Positions 46,357 through 57,535 of a DNA stretch of 64,000 nucleotides are shown piece after piece. The position numbers and the translations under genes were made by a program. The notes beneath the pieces were generated by a model, which did no database searches, was not told the DNA's origin, and was given only the letters and a program-made list of their open reading frames with translations. The stretch comes from Ascaris suum. Its lineage: Eukaryota; Nematoda; Chromadorea; Rhabditida; Ascarididae. The stretch is taken from contig CM024179.1 of NCBI GenBank assembly GCA_013433145.1, positions 1 to 64,000 of the forward strand, written 5' to 3'. Positions within the stretch are counted from its first letter, which is position 1. Each line of letters starts with the position of its first letter.

Positions 46357-47905
46357 GTAAGTCTCCGTAGTTAATTTGCAATGAATATTATACGTCACGT
46401 GAATTATATCACAGATGAGGTTATGCATTCCTGAAAAACATAGATAGCGCGTAAGTGTGCTTACTTTTTCAACAAGGGGATATAATTCTGAACAGTTAGA
46501 TAAATTCCATCATTCCCTTTTCGGCAAGGCGGAAGTCGGAGGAAGTATAGATGACAAAACAAAAGAGATGAGTCGAAATTCCATTTGGTTATAAACCAGA
46601 GATCGAAGCAATTTTTGCCCATCTCATTAGCTTTCTGAAGACATGATGGAAACCACACTCATACGCCAAAGGAACAACTCAAATCCTATTAGAATCCCAT
46701 TAAAACAAAAAATTGGTAACGGCGATTGGATGAGCTTCGATATCAGTACCTCGCCGACAGACGGTCCTTGAACTCTCGATCTTCGATTCTACTGCTGCGC
46801 TCAGAGCTCTGAGCCCAGGCAATAAAACTGCGCTGTTAAATTTAATCTTTATTGTTACCAAAGAAAGGTGAGCGGCCACAACTACAAATCCGACTCACGT
46901 TGCCTTGCCCACCGATTTGAATGGTGCGACGGAGTTTATTCTTAATCTCTAAACTTTCCAACTTTTGACTACATACTTAGTTTATCAAATTAGGTGCTCA
47001 GGTAGGATTAGGTTCGAGCTCCCAACAGTCGAAGTAGGGCCAAAAGAAGTCTTGATTGCACTCAGGTCTTTGAATCAGTGTGCTACCCTCGAGCGCTTCC
47101 TAACCTCGATAACATCGCAGCGTGGATTCTTCGGAAGATTCATCGAGCCTCTGAGTCCGCCGAAACTCAAGACTCATCGACATTAAGCCCGCTCATGGTT
47201 CTCCCCACGTGACCCTACCCATGACGAAATCTTGTCATATGAATGTTAAGAAATTTTTTCTTATAAGCATGAATGAATTTTCATTGCGCTGCGTAAAGCT
47301 GCGAGGGCAATACATTTGCAACATTCCGCCCACAGATTATCGAATTTACGTTTTGATTTGTCTGATGTTCTTCAATCATATACTCACTCTTATTCCTTTT
47401 CATCGTCCATTCGCAGTGAATTCAGTTAGGTAGAATTGACCGATGCAGGTGGACGATGGTGCCGTTCATTTAGAGAGACATGGATGATAGACTTTTGAGC
47501 ACAGAAAGGGCAAAGGAATAAGAGGCAACACAACCTAACCCTGAGATGAGCTTAAACAGCGAATTGGATTCGATAACACTTCGTTTTTTCGGTTTGACGG
47601 CCCATAAAATATGCATTGAACGTAGAATCACTTCCGTTGAACGTTCCATTCTGAATGTTCCCTCAACATTTCAATATTTAACTGACGAATGATATTCTCA
47701 CAATCATAAGCTGGGTGTATGATATTCTCACTGAGTTGTTCATGTGCAAAGCTCAAAATAAATGAATAGCTATGAATGATATTCGATTTGTGCAACTGAT
47801 TTCGTTATTTATCGTTTGTTGATGCCGTAATATCGAACAAAATGTGCTCTACCGTAAATTTTATGTATTGGCCCATTTACCGTATCTTACCATATATCGT
47901 ATTTA
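46357..47905. other. Interval between coiled-coil exons, no gene recognised
   Basis: Open frames 46965-47186 and 47209-47433 have no motif. A GGTTCGAGCTCC string near 47010 resembles a Pol III B box, but no A box or tRNA fold accompanies it. Confidence 0.4.
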
Positions 47906-48045
47906 GAAGAGTCATTGTAGCGCGATGAGCTGAAGAAGAATTGCCATGAGAAGGCGAAATTGGTGGATCAACTTAACGAGACGTAAAAAGATTAGAATCG
48001 AAAGCCAAGCGTTCACATCGAGAGCTTCAAAACTTGAATGATAAG
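47906..48045 (+). pseudogene. Coiled-coil exon, with stops and a frameshift
   Basis: After ATCGTATTTAG the sequence reads RDELKKNCHEKAKLVDQLNE, then (after a stop and a shift) RLESKAKRSHRELQNLNDK, up to AAG|GTTGGT. Heptad leucines and charge pattern continue the coiled coil of 46165. A TAG precedes RDEL and a TAA follows QLNET in the first frame. At least three defects make this a pseudogene unless base calls are poor. Confidence 0.5.
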
Positions 48046-48846
48046 GTTGGTGATGTACCAACGTTGAAATGCTGAACGGATGATGTTTTAATCGTGGAAT
48101 ATCGGCCTATTACATATGTTCCACACTCCCTCAAATCCTTCAATTTAAATATTTCAAATTTATCGGAAGCGTCCAATGGTCTTAAATACTGCTTTCTAGT
48201 ACGTAATAAATATAGGTCTTCGATTTGTCTCAACTCTAGAAGAAGCACCTTTATATTCGAAATTCTTCTACCTTCACATATCTGCAAAAAGAAACCCTGT
48301 TGAAGAAGTTTTTATTCGAGGCAATATGGCAGGTGATTAGACTCAACGACGTCGGTATACTACATGAGATAAAATATAATTCGGCGCCGACACAATGGTT
48401 TAATCCATCGAGTTTCTTTAATCCATTCGGAGCATTTCAAACTTTCTCCGAATTTACGGTTTTCTCTTTTATTTCTTCAAGTTCATTGTTTGTTGGCGAT
48501 TTGTGTGAGCGCTCAATTCTTGTCAACTAAGTACGAATACTTCAGCTATTATAGAAAAAATTGATCAATTGAACAACTGACCAAATGACTTAAATATAAA
48601 CGTTAAGGATATCCGAGGAGTTCCTTGTTTCTTGAGAACATGATAAGCACGCATTCTGCAATCACCCATACATAGCACCCCCGCTGAAATATGTGAGCGA
48701 ATTCTCGAATCTTTTGAGGATGTTCAGCTGCCTATGTACCTTAACTCGATACTCAAACAAATTATTGGTGCGTTAAAGGCTGTCCTTCTTTTGCTAAAGG
48801 TGCTGAAGGCAAAGTCAAAGAGGTACGGTAGTAAATATGTTAGAAA
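48046..48846. other. No gene recognised
   Basis: Mixed sequence between the coiled-coil remnant and the reverse transcriptase remnant. Open frames on both strands (48094-48303, 48300-48530) show no motif. Confidence 0.45.
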
Positions 48847-49155
48847 GCTGTTTGTGTTAAAAAGGTCACCTGGAACGAAACTGCTAGTGAATGTTGTATC
48901 AAATTTGGCTCACCACAGGGATCTGTATTCCTAACCACAGGTTTTTGCACACTGTGCCTCCACAATACGAATGGGAAAATAGTTATGTTCGTCGGTGATG
49001 TACCGCTCTTATGCAGCGGCTCTCCAGCGCAAGAGAAATTAGTGCAACTAAAAATGAACAACTTTTTTGGAGTAATTTATTTGTGCTTTGGAAAGAAGTT
49101 CTTGAGGTTAAAGTTAAAAAACACTGTCTTGAGAAGATACCTTACATCAAGGTGA
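48847..49155 (+). mobile_element. Degraded non-LTR retrotransposon reverse transcriptase fragment
   Basis: A 103-codon frame contains CIKFGSPQGSVF, then NTNGKIVMFVGDVPLLCSG, then LKMNNFFGVIYLCFGKKFLR and LKLKNT. This is the order of reverse transcriptase blocks 4 to 7 in Jockey/CR1-like elements: G-x-P-Q-G-S, the F/Y-x-D-D active site, then the W-x-x-x-N-K-L-x-L-N-x-x-K-T block. The active site reads FVGD, so the first aspartate is lost, and N in the last block is changed. The part between PQGSV and the active site is also shortened. An old, dead fragment with no recognisable ends. Confidence 0.65.
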
Positions 49156-49748
49156 CTGTCAGAAACGAACCTCGACTCATTGTTTGAGACCGGCGATGCA
49201 GCAGTGAAAGTGGGATCCCTAGTAAGAAATGAGCCTTTGTGTGGATTCGAGTCCTACTTCTCATCACTACTTCACCAAAGCTTCTCAGCATTGTTATTCC
49301 ATCTCATGACATATGAGTGCTGCAGGAGATTTCAAGTTTCGAAAGTACGCAGGGCTGTATTTCAACACTCTTATTTTACTAAAGATGAGGCTGTTCCTAC
49401 CATGACCGAGAACAACAAGCACAGGTCTCAAGGTCATTCAGAAACTAGTCATGCATGGCTTGCGAGTGGTTCACGAGAGAGGGGAGTATGAACGCGTAGC
49501 TGAGTTCAATGATAGGTCTTTTTGTCATAACTACCAGTTCGTATTTTTTCGGTCCCGGTAAACAAAACTGTTATTAGTTAACATCTCGTAGAGCGAAAAA
49601 CGTCTAGTTTTGTTGATCCCCAGTGAGCCTCCATCGGATTGCGCGGGCCGATCAGGAGTTTATCCGTGGCACCTGTTCGTCAGAGAGATGTTTGCAGTAA
49701 CGAACCTGTTGCATCTGGTAATTAATGCAGTATTTTTCAGCCTTGCAG
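49156..49748. other. Sequence between the RT remnant and the CTLH exon
   Basis: No exon recognised. The LisH and SPRY domains that precede CTLH in RANBP9/10 should lie upstream, yet I find neither here nor back to 45.5 kb. Confidence 0.45.
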
Positions 49749-49889
49749 AAACTTGTTCTGGAGGGCAAAGTTGGGGAGGCGATCTCTCGCATTGAGAAGC
49801 TGTACCCGAATTTGCTATTGCGCAACAAAGAACTCGCTTTATTGCTCCACTGCCAAGTGCTCGTCGAGATACTCATTCAATTAACGGAG
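49749..49889 (+). CDS. RanBPM-like CTLH-domain exon (unit 2 only)
   Basis: Acceptor AGCCTTGCAG, phase 0. Frame: KLVLEGKVGEAISRIEKLYP, then NLLLRNKELALLLHCQVLVE and ILIQLTE. It lines up with the CTLH helix pair of RANBP9/10 (K-L-V-L-x-G-x-x-x-E-A-I-...-L-Y-P-x-L-L-x-x-N-x-x-L-...-x-F-I-E). This domain assembles with CRA in GID/CTLH complexes (family knowledge). At the expected end the sequence is GAG|ATAAGT, which would be a perfect donor if the A were G; the next GT is at ATAA|GTCTTC. Either the donor is mutated or the weaker GT is used. The exon has no copy in unit 1. Confidence 0.75.
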
Positions 49890-50521
49890 ATAAGTCTTCA
49901 TTGAGATTCTTTTTTCAAACATTAAAAGAGTGTATTAATGCAGGAGGGGGAGAGGAGGGAGGAGGGGCGGCTTTACTGTAAATCAAGGAAGCTTTCCTTG
50001 CATAAAATTTCCAGGTTCAATCGTGCTGTCTTTGCGTTCCGTCGAAAAGTTTGTCTTCGTTCTTAATTCGCTAGAAATCAGCAATCGTTGCAGAAGGAGG
50101 GTGATTAAATTCTCCACATAGAGAATGCGAAATGGCGCAGTTTCGACGTATCGAAACATCCAAATCCCGGTCTTAGTGGGTGGACTAAGTGCACTATGTA
50201 TCGTTTTGCCATTTTCAGTTCACTAAGAACCATTAAATGCCACCTACGATGGTGTAAGGTGGGGCAGGCTGTAGTGTTGTTGCGCGGCGTAACTTATTCG
50301 AGCGGCTATAATCTCGGAAATTTTTAACTCGAAGTTTTAGTTGTTCTGGGAAGTTAAGCTAGGACTGAAATGTTTGAGATCGGAGGTCCTCAGCTTTAAC
50401 CCGTGGAAACTGAGATTCATTCTCATGTTTTAATGACAGTTAAGTAACCCCTTCCCCCGTTTCCTTCTGCAACACTTGTTATTACAAGAGCTAAGTAGGC
50501 GAATTGTCATTTGTTGTTTAG
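49890..50521. other. Sequence before block A, unit 2
   Basis: Contains a G-rich run at about 49944-49972 (GAGGGGGAGAGGAGGGAGGA) with quadruplex potential. No exon recognised. Confidence 0.5.
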
Positions 50522-50882
50522 GATAAGGTGGAGTATTTTCGAGCTGCACTCGTAGTATAGTGACTGAATAATGGCATAAAGTAACGGAAAGTTCAGAAAG
50601 TTGTTATTGAGCTGGCTGCCAGTATATTTCATACTTAACGCAATTAAAACCACTGTAACTTTCTCATATGAGGGTGAATGATCGTAAAGGCATGAGACCT
50701 GATATATTGAAAGATGTACAGTTCTGCGTATTTCAAGCTTCTGCGCTTGTGGTGTTTGAAATTGTGGGGTGTTCAGAGTTGAATGCTAACCAAGGTAGTA
50801 ATGTAATAGTGCCATGTCTGCTTCCCTCTCCGCGCACAATCGCAGGCTGCTTTATTGCAACATTTCCTCTTGTTGTTTTTAG

Positions 50883-50927
50883 GCGACGGCATGTTGCCTG
50901 ACTTCGTTTCGGGTGCTGCTGAATGCA
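50883..50927 (+). CDS. Possible small exon of the RanBPM-like gene, unit 2
   Basis: Same 45 bases as 19424-19468, reading GDGMLPDFVSGAAEC between a TTTTTAG acceptor and A|GTAAGAG. If the CTLH exon is spliced from ATAA|GTCTTC, the join is in phase (A + GC gives S). The next step to exon a at 54422 needs a further exon of suitable phase that I did not find, so this is unproven. Confidence 0.3.
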
Positions 50928-53900
50928 GTAAGAGTAGAAATGGATTGTTTAGAGGGATCGAGCACCTTAAAAAAGATGACCTGATTGCTGTTAAACAGGC
51001 GAGGTGTGCTAATATTAAGCCAAGCATGTATACTATAGGAAAGGGTCGTAAGGAGCATTTTCCGCTCTCATTTTTTCGGACTCAATATTGCAAAGTTGCC
51101 TCATCGTTTTTATTCCAGCTTGAAGCATCTAATCATTCGCTGCATTTTTACTGCATCTCGAACAAGCAGCAGAACTGTTTCGAGGATCTTAGTATCAGAA
51201 GCAAACTTAGGAACTCTTTGACCTGATATTCCGCTATGCGTACTGTATCCTACAGCACTTCAAAAAGGTAAAGAGCCTTTGTTCTTAAGCTTGCGCTAAT
51301 GCTACAGTTTTTTGCAAGGGCAAATTCCTTGAGCTGATCGAACTGACTGCGAAGCACCGAACGTGTAATAAAATGACAACTGATTAATTGACGAATTGTT
51401 GAGTGAGCACACTTGCCGATGATTTTTTATGCTCTCTTTTAGCTACTTTGCAACCAGCTGCATTAAGCGAGACGTTATTTTCTCAAAAAGGTTCTTACCC
51501 TTGGAGAATTAGCTTAGAATTCGTTTCCTAAAGGAAACGGTGATGCATCGTGCAACTCATCCGCTGGAAACATTAAATCTCAGCTTGCGTCGACCGCATC
51601 TGCAAGTAACCCGAGCCGCCGCTCACTGCCTAAGGATGCACCTCTCCCAAAATCATGCTCAGGTTATCAGCTCATTGTTGTTTTTTATGATGTATCGTTA
51701 TACGTTTGTGAAACGCCTTCACGTGCTCTTGATTAGTTGAAGGAAATTCATAATAATAACAGCGGGGACCCCCCTATCTGAGAGTGGTTCGAAGTACCAG
51801 CTGCACACCATCTCCCGCTGTTTTACAGAAATACTGCTATCACTTGTGCCTCCACGTACCTTTTTTATAAGTATAGCTCTCATTAGATAGACATAGAAGT
51901 CGGTACGGTCTAGTTATTTGTGTTTATATACAGATTGATGGTGATTATCATTGAGTAGTTTAGGTTTTGATTCTTTTGCTGAAGTTTTTACTCGGACTGG
52001 CCGGTTCTTCACAATCGCTTCTAATGGGATTACTGTCGATGCGGGCGTCGTGAATCCATTTAAACGGCGGAGTGGTCAAGGTAGGGTTTTTTGCTTTCAA
52101 ACTCGCTTTAAAAAGTGACTTGTTTCCTCATCGTGAATTAGACTGACTTTTCCAAGCCGGTTTACGACATCTGCTATAAAAATGTAATCCATTTTCCTTT
52201 GAAGCAGAAGATTTTTGAGTATTTTCTTATGGAAAAATTCCGGAAAATCAACTGCAAAAGAGAAGTTATTACGATGAATTTAACGAACTTATTCGTACCT
52301 CGAAAAAAACTTTACCATCTTCGAAAGCTTTTCTTCTGAGACTGGAAGTTCGAATTTTTCTTTGCGGCAATAGAGACTATGTCAATTACTTTTCAGTTAT
52401 TTCATTAGGGCTGAACTACGACTTCAAGACGGCATCTCACGTAGACTAATTACTATTAAGCACGTTAGTAAGGCAAACTTGGTTAATTGTTCGCTGGCTC
52501 CAGTTTTGAATTTGCCAATAAAAGGTGCTTCTATGAAGAATCTCACCGGGTGGCTGCTTGTTCGAAGTTTTTTTCAACTTATGTTTTACACGAGTTGTTG
52601 AGAACCTTTTTTAATCGACCAGTGAAGTCCACCAAAATTTCCACGTAGCCATTTGATCGGGTTTCGGATTTCGCTAGACATGCGATCTTCGGGATCGAAT
52701 AGTTTAGAAAGCAACTTTCCTTAATTGACGTGAAAGAGCAGATTTTTTGAAGCTGTTTATGTGGGAATTCAAAACGACTGGAAAGCATGTCAGAGATTCT
52801 GACACGCAGTGTTCTTATGGGTCCTATGCATGGCATTTTTTTTCGAGTTTCGATATTAAGTTAGGCACTGAAAGTATTGAAACATTGAAACATATGAAAC
52901 AATCTAAGCGCCTTTTGTCTTACCCGTCGCTTGTAGAAATTGTAGAGGGAGGGCTCCTTTTTGTGCACTTCTGCATTCGACTGTGTAAAATGCGTCAAGG
53001 CACCTTAAGAAAAGCGTGGAAAATTTCAGCTCACTGGAGTGACTCACTTTTCTCGGAGTAAATCGACCATCCTGACTGTTGCTAGTTGGGACATGCTATA
53101 ATGTTGATGCACAAATATAGAAACGACGTCCTTGTGATGCGCATTGCAAACGTGGATTTGCGCAAACTTAAACTTAAAGAGCATGTCATAGTGATGTGCG
53201 TTCCCGAGTCGTTATCCACCTGCAAAGGTGGCCTTTGAAGGTGAGGTCGAAACGTTGATGAGGTGACAGTTCAAGCGAGCTTCTATTGCTGCGAAAAATA
53301 ATGCAAGTTTGCTAAGTTCTAGGGGTTTGCGGATGAAGAAAAATTGTTCTCAACACCAGTGGTTTCATTGCCTTGACAGCGAAGGGGTGATGGCAGTAAG
53401 TGAGAAGAAAAAACGTTTTTTTAGTCGTTTCTCTCACTCCTTCGTTTCCTCTCTTCTTTTTAAAAAGACTTTCATTCTTATTCTGGCCTGAGGTGTGAAT
53501 CCGACTGCGACTTGCGACTTCCACCTCTTCAACTGGAGGACGATCGAGGGGAAAGGGGGTATGCCCATTTGAGGCTCTGATTTAGATGACATTTCAGAGC
53601 GGAGCATACAGCAGTCTCGTCGAGCATCAATCCGTCTTTCTCAAACCAGTACTGCTCACGGTCATTTCACTCCTCCGTCACATGCTTGTCAAAATGCTTC
53701 AAACTGAAACAGGTCACTTTTTGAATCCTATTTTGCTGCACTTTACTAACACCAGAAAAGTAAGTTTATTTATTTGCTTACATGAACAAGCAACTTACGT
53801 CTCATGTTGACCTTGCTTTTGGTATACATAACCCTCAGTATTTTCGTGTCTTGATTTAACCTGGATATTGCACGCAAGCTGTATCTCAACTTTTCCTGTT

Positions 53901-54421
53901 ATTCCTTACAGCGACTACAAGGGGATCTGGTTGCATCTCCTTTTTGATTACATAGGGTGGATGGAGGAAGTAGCACTGAGGAGTATGTTGGGCGGGCTGC
54001 TAAGATGGTTGGGTACTGTGAAGTGCGTCTGACAAGCATCATCTATTGTAGATTCCATTCGTGCTTGTTCAATTCCATTCGTGTTTTCTTTCTTTTGTTT
54101 TTTGCTTTCTAGGAGTGCATGAATCGGAAAGTCTATGTAATCATCGGTCATGAGCAATAACGTGTTTAGATGTGCTCGAGTTTTGTTGCAAATAAGGAGG
54201 CTGATCCATCCACTTGAAGCGATGCTAAGTGAATTCTGAAAGAACATTTGAGCATTCTTTTTGCTTACTTGGCACTTATTGTTTGGATGGATGGTACGAC
54301 AGGGATCTAGGCACTTTATCTGGAACTCTTGTGTTGGCCAGTAGTGAGCTGTTATTTGTCTTTCACTTTAGCCTTTGAGAGTACAGTATGGTTTCGTTTG
54401 TTTCAGTTTTGCCGTTTTCAG
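50928..54421. other. Intron-like sequence of the RanBPM-like gene, unit 2
   Basis: No exon recognised for 3.5 kb. The open frames mirror those in unit 1 with changed ends and no motif. Confidence 0.45.
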
Positions 54422-54492
54422 TGATGAGCCTGTGGACGACGATTGCTCACTGCCGCATGATGCGAGCTTTTCTTCTAATGGAGTTGCACATG
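54422..54492 (+). CDS. RanBPM-like exon a (acidic linker), unit 2
   Basis: Counterpart of 22978-23048, reading DEPVDDDCSLPHDASFSSNG then VAH. One base differs from unit 1 (V for M). Splice sites CCGTTTTCAG and CATG|GTATAG are intact. Ends phase 1 into exon b. Confidence 0.6.
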
Positions 54493-54610
54493 GTATAGTC
54501 CATCAGTGCCTTTTGATTCGCCCAAGCCATTTCTTTCGATATTGTGTTAAGCGTTGTAACGTTAGTAAAAGGTTTGGGTCTTACTGTTTAAGTGGACGCA
54601 AATAGCCCTT

Positions 54611-54633
54611 CCCCCCCTCCCCCCCCCCTCCCC
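54611..54633. repeat. Poly-C tract, short form in unit 2
   Basis: Two C-runs broken by T. The unit 1 version is about 10 bases longer with a single long C-run, so the tract expanded or contracted after duplication. Confidence 0.85.
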
Positions 54634-55247
54634 ACCTCAACACTCAGCTTTCTTCCTTTTGCCGTAATCTCTTCCGCCACCCCAACTTAATGGTCGGATA
54701 AAGTGAAATGGAGTCATCGGTTCAGGTTTAAGCTGAAGTTACCAAAAACGGTTTGTCAAAGAATGTATATAAATCATCTTCAGAATCGTTGAGCAATTAA
54801 AGCGGGGTCTAGATTGCTTCTTTTCCCAATCTGGAGAATGTAATTGTAAGGAGAATTGCATCTGCCTTTTTATGCAAGTTGTTAGTGGTCTAAAAGAGGT
54901 CACTTATGAATGTAGAAGCGACCATCGTTGTTGGGTTTTTTTCCCCTATTATAGGTTTCCACTTCTGTTGCGGTATGGAGGAGCGGAGATGTGGGAGAAG
55001 AGGTTGAAGTATTGACATAGTTTTCGTGAAAGAAGAAGTAGTTGTGCGACGAAGTGATGAACCATTTATTTTGAGATTATCTGCTTCTTTCATCGGTTGT
55101 TTCGGTGCCATCGTTTTCGTCACGAAGCACTTGCTAGCGGCTAAACGAAGTCTTTCACTGCAAAGTAGTTGCTGTCCAACAACATTAAGAGTAGGATCGA
55201 GCCGCTGGAAAAGCACTTCAGACATCGCTGATCAATATGGCTTGCAG

Positions 55248-55352
55248 AGTCGAATGGTCTTTCCATAGCAAAGAACAATGGATCAGGGACAGAAGCGAAC
55301 GGCGCATCGCATGGGCACGTTTCAGCAACAACGATCGTTGCAGAAGAACTAG
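55248..55352 (+). CDS. RanBPM-like exon b (low-complexity linker), unit 2
   Basis: Identical in sequence and borders to 23825-23929: SNGLSIAKNNGSGTEANGAS then HGHVSATTIVAEEL, between TGGCTTGCAG and ACTAG|GTTTGT. Joins exons a and c in phase. Confidence 0.6.
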
Positions 55353-55814
55353 GTTTGTGCCCACTATGAAATTCTTTAAGGTGTTGAGCCGTTTTCTATG
55401 GAATATTGTGTAAAAATGGAAAACTGTCCGACTCGATCGGCTTTGAGCTGGGAATTTTGTCAGAGCCGAGTTTGTTCAGAGAGTTGAAAGGTTTGCCACT
55501 AACGTTGCCACGCCCTCTGACTTCGAGGCAGTAATGTTACTACCGGTGGAGCGTTCGATGACGGCTGAAAAGCGGGTTTGCAGATTTTCCTTTTTTTACT
55601 TTTAGTGATTCATATGCAACTTCTCAGTATGTGAATAGGGTTCTCAAAATGTCTTCTGTTTCCAAATTTTTTGGTATTGGGCGTAAGTGAGATTTCGACT
55701 ATTGGGTCAGGTTTTCAATATTTGCTCTTGACTGAACTACTTGCTACTGTTGAGGAAACTGGTTTGTTGGTAGCTGTTTTGGGATTTGCCACACCTTTTT
55801 TGAGGACTGCATAG

Positions 55815-55987
55815 ACGAATGCCTTCATGAAGACGGTGCTGGAGAGGACTGCAGATCGGCGGGCTACGCCAAGACAGAGCTGGCTCCGTACGAGCGCATG
55901 CAACGTCTCCTCGAGTTTGGCAGATCAGTGAATGCGCTCATCATAGAACTTCTGCATCCACGGGAGGCACTCATCAGTCGAATGCAC
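55815..55987 (+). CDS. RanBPM-like exon c (start of CRA domain), unit 2
   Basis: Counterpart of 24392-24564. Acidic start with G for D at one position (ECLHEDGAGEDC), then ERMQRLLEFGRSVNALIIEL as in unit 1, and a CAC|GTAAGT donor. The CRA-specific residues are unchanged. The minus-strand open frame over this exon is a shadow. Confidence 0.75.
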
Positions 55988-56206
55988 GTAAGTGCTGGCG
56001 TCTGCACATTTTTCAGTGCTTGCTTGCTGTGCAATTATACAAAGTACATATTTCCTTTATTGAGTAGTTTTTCAAACTTATCTACGATCCTACTTCATGA
56101 TGAAACCGAGTGGATTAATAGAAGGGACTGGTAAATGAAGATTGTGCTAAAAAATGCATTGAATGGATTTAAAACGATGATGAATAAACTTTTTAAACAT
56201 TTGCAG

Positions 56207-56318
56207 GATGCTTTCGCATTTATCTGTCAGGCTTCCCCGAGGCAGTGGCCAGTGGGTTACTTGATGAATCCATCGATGAGAGGGAAAGCTACAGCTGCCA
56301 TGAACAGCGCCATTCTTG
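56207..56318 (+). CDS. RanBPM-like exon d (CRA core), unit 2
   Basis: Counterpart of 24784-24895: DAFAFICQASPRQWPVGYLM, then NPSMRGKATAAMNSAIL (K for N relative to unit 1). Acceptor ACATTTGCAG and donor CTTG|GTTTGT are intact. Phase 1 out to exon e. Confidence 0.85.
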
Positions 56319-56809
56319 GTTTGTTTGTTGAAGCAGTGGTTTCTTTGATTCTCTTGAGTTGAGAAGGATGCAGGAAATCATCGTTTCCATTTGAGATACA
56401 TGCCTTGGGATGTACCTACTTTCGAGTTGTGCATTCTGCTTATGAACGCTTGGGTCTTCTGCACTTTTATCATTGACAGCCGTGATTTTCCAAAGGCTTA
56501 GATTGTTAGATATTTTTTGTTGCGAACAGTGACTGGCATTCGAGTCAAAGAAAATCAGGGTGCTTCACATCTTGAAAGAACATGACATCCCAGAAGTTTT
56601 CTGGCAAAGGCTGGGTGTTTTTTAAAAATTATTAGCAGTACAAGTTTTTTGAAAAGCTTGTCTCCATTTGAATGGAGTGGAGAAAATGTTGACAATGTAC
56701 TATTTTTGGTTCCGATTTCCCGATATTTTTTAGTTTTTACTATAAGAGGCTTATTAGAGTCAGCGCACAGCGAAACTCTGTTTTCGCGGTGACATTTCTA
56801 TTGATTTCT

Positions 56810-56831
56810 GGGGGAGGGGGGGGGAGGGGGG
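56810..56831 (+). repeat. G-rich tract with quadruplex potential, unit 2
   Basis: GGGGGAGGGGGGGGGAGGGG in the last intron of the RanBPM-like gene, longer than the unit 1 version at 25387-25408. Confidence 0.7.
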
Positions 56832-57007
56832 CAAGTACGATTCGAACAGCTTGCCTTCTTCTAAAGCAGGCGCTTTCCTCCAGCCCGTAAATGTTTCTCT
56901 TCAATGGCTTTAAAGACCTGTCATGAATCGAATAATTCTGTTTTTTTTTTTTGAGAGGGACGTGGTCAATTTTTGAAATTTTAGAATTCTTGGGTTTTCC
57001 TGCACAG

Positions 57008-57135
57008 TCAGTTTTGATCGACACTTCCATAGAGCGCGTGAGATGCGTCATGAGCTTGCACTCGCCCAAGTTGGTGCTGCAATGTTCGCTGATGTGGAGA
57101 AGATGGTGCTTTGCGAGGAATTGGTCCATCGTTAG
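57008..57135 (+). CDS. RanBPM-like terminal exon e, unit 2
   Basis: Counterpart of 25583-25710: SFDRHFHRAREMRHELALAQ, then VGAAMFADVEKMVL, CEELVHR and stop at 57133-57135. It joins exon d in phase and closes the CRA domain. At HELALAQ this copy is closer to RANBP9 (which has an LALA run here) than the HELALVQ of unit 1. Together with exon 49749 and exons a-d this is the best-supported gene in the window, although its SPRY and LisH parts are not found. Confidence 0.75.
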
Positions 57136-57529
57136 GCGGAAGTATTGCGCCGTGCACTCTTTTTATCTCTTTTATGAACTATTTGTTTCAATTGTGCTAG
57201 CAGAAAATGTTTACTTGTTTACTTGCTGAGGAACATTTCTGTTTGCCGCTGTGTATTGTTTGTATCAACTCCCTCCCCTCCCCTTCTCTTGCAGTTAGAA
57301 AAACGATGGAGAAGACATCTGCGTAAAATTTCATATGGTTTTTGCTTGATATAATTTTGTAATGTCGTGGAGTGGCGAAAGAAGATGTTTTTTCCACATT
57401 ATTCAACTTTTGATATTAGATCACTTTTTTGCTGCAAAGTAGAAGAAATGCTGTACTCGGCTTTCGTCGACTTCCAGCTGTTGGGAGGTTCCTTCTTGTT
57501 TGAGACGCATAAAGGGGATGGGCAGGGGG

Positions 57530-57535
57530 GGAATA
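57530..57535 (+). terminator. Candidate poly(A) signal AATAAA, unit 2
   Basis: AATAAA in GGGGGAATAAAAATAG about 400 bases after the RanBPM-like stop, same context as in unit 1. Confidence 0.35.

Noticed and set aside
47000..47020. GGTTCGAGCTCC resembling a Pol III B box
   Set aside because: No A box at a suitable distance and no cloverleaf.
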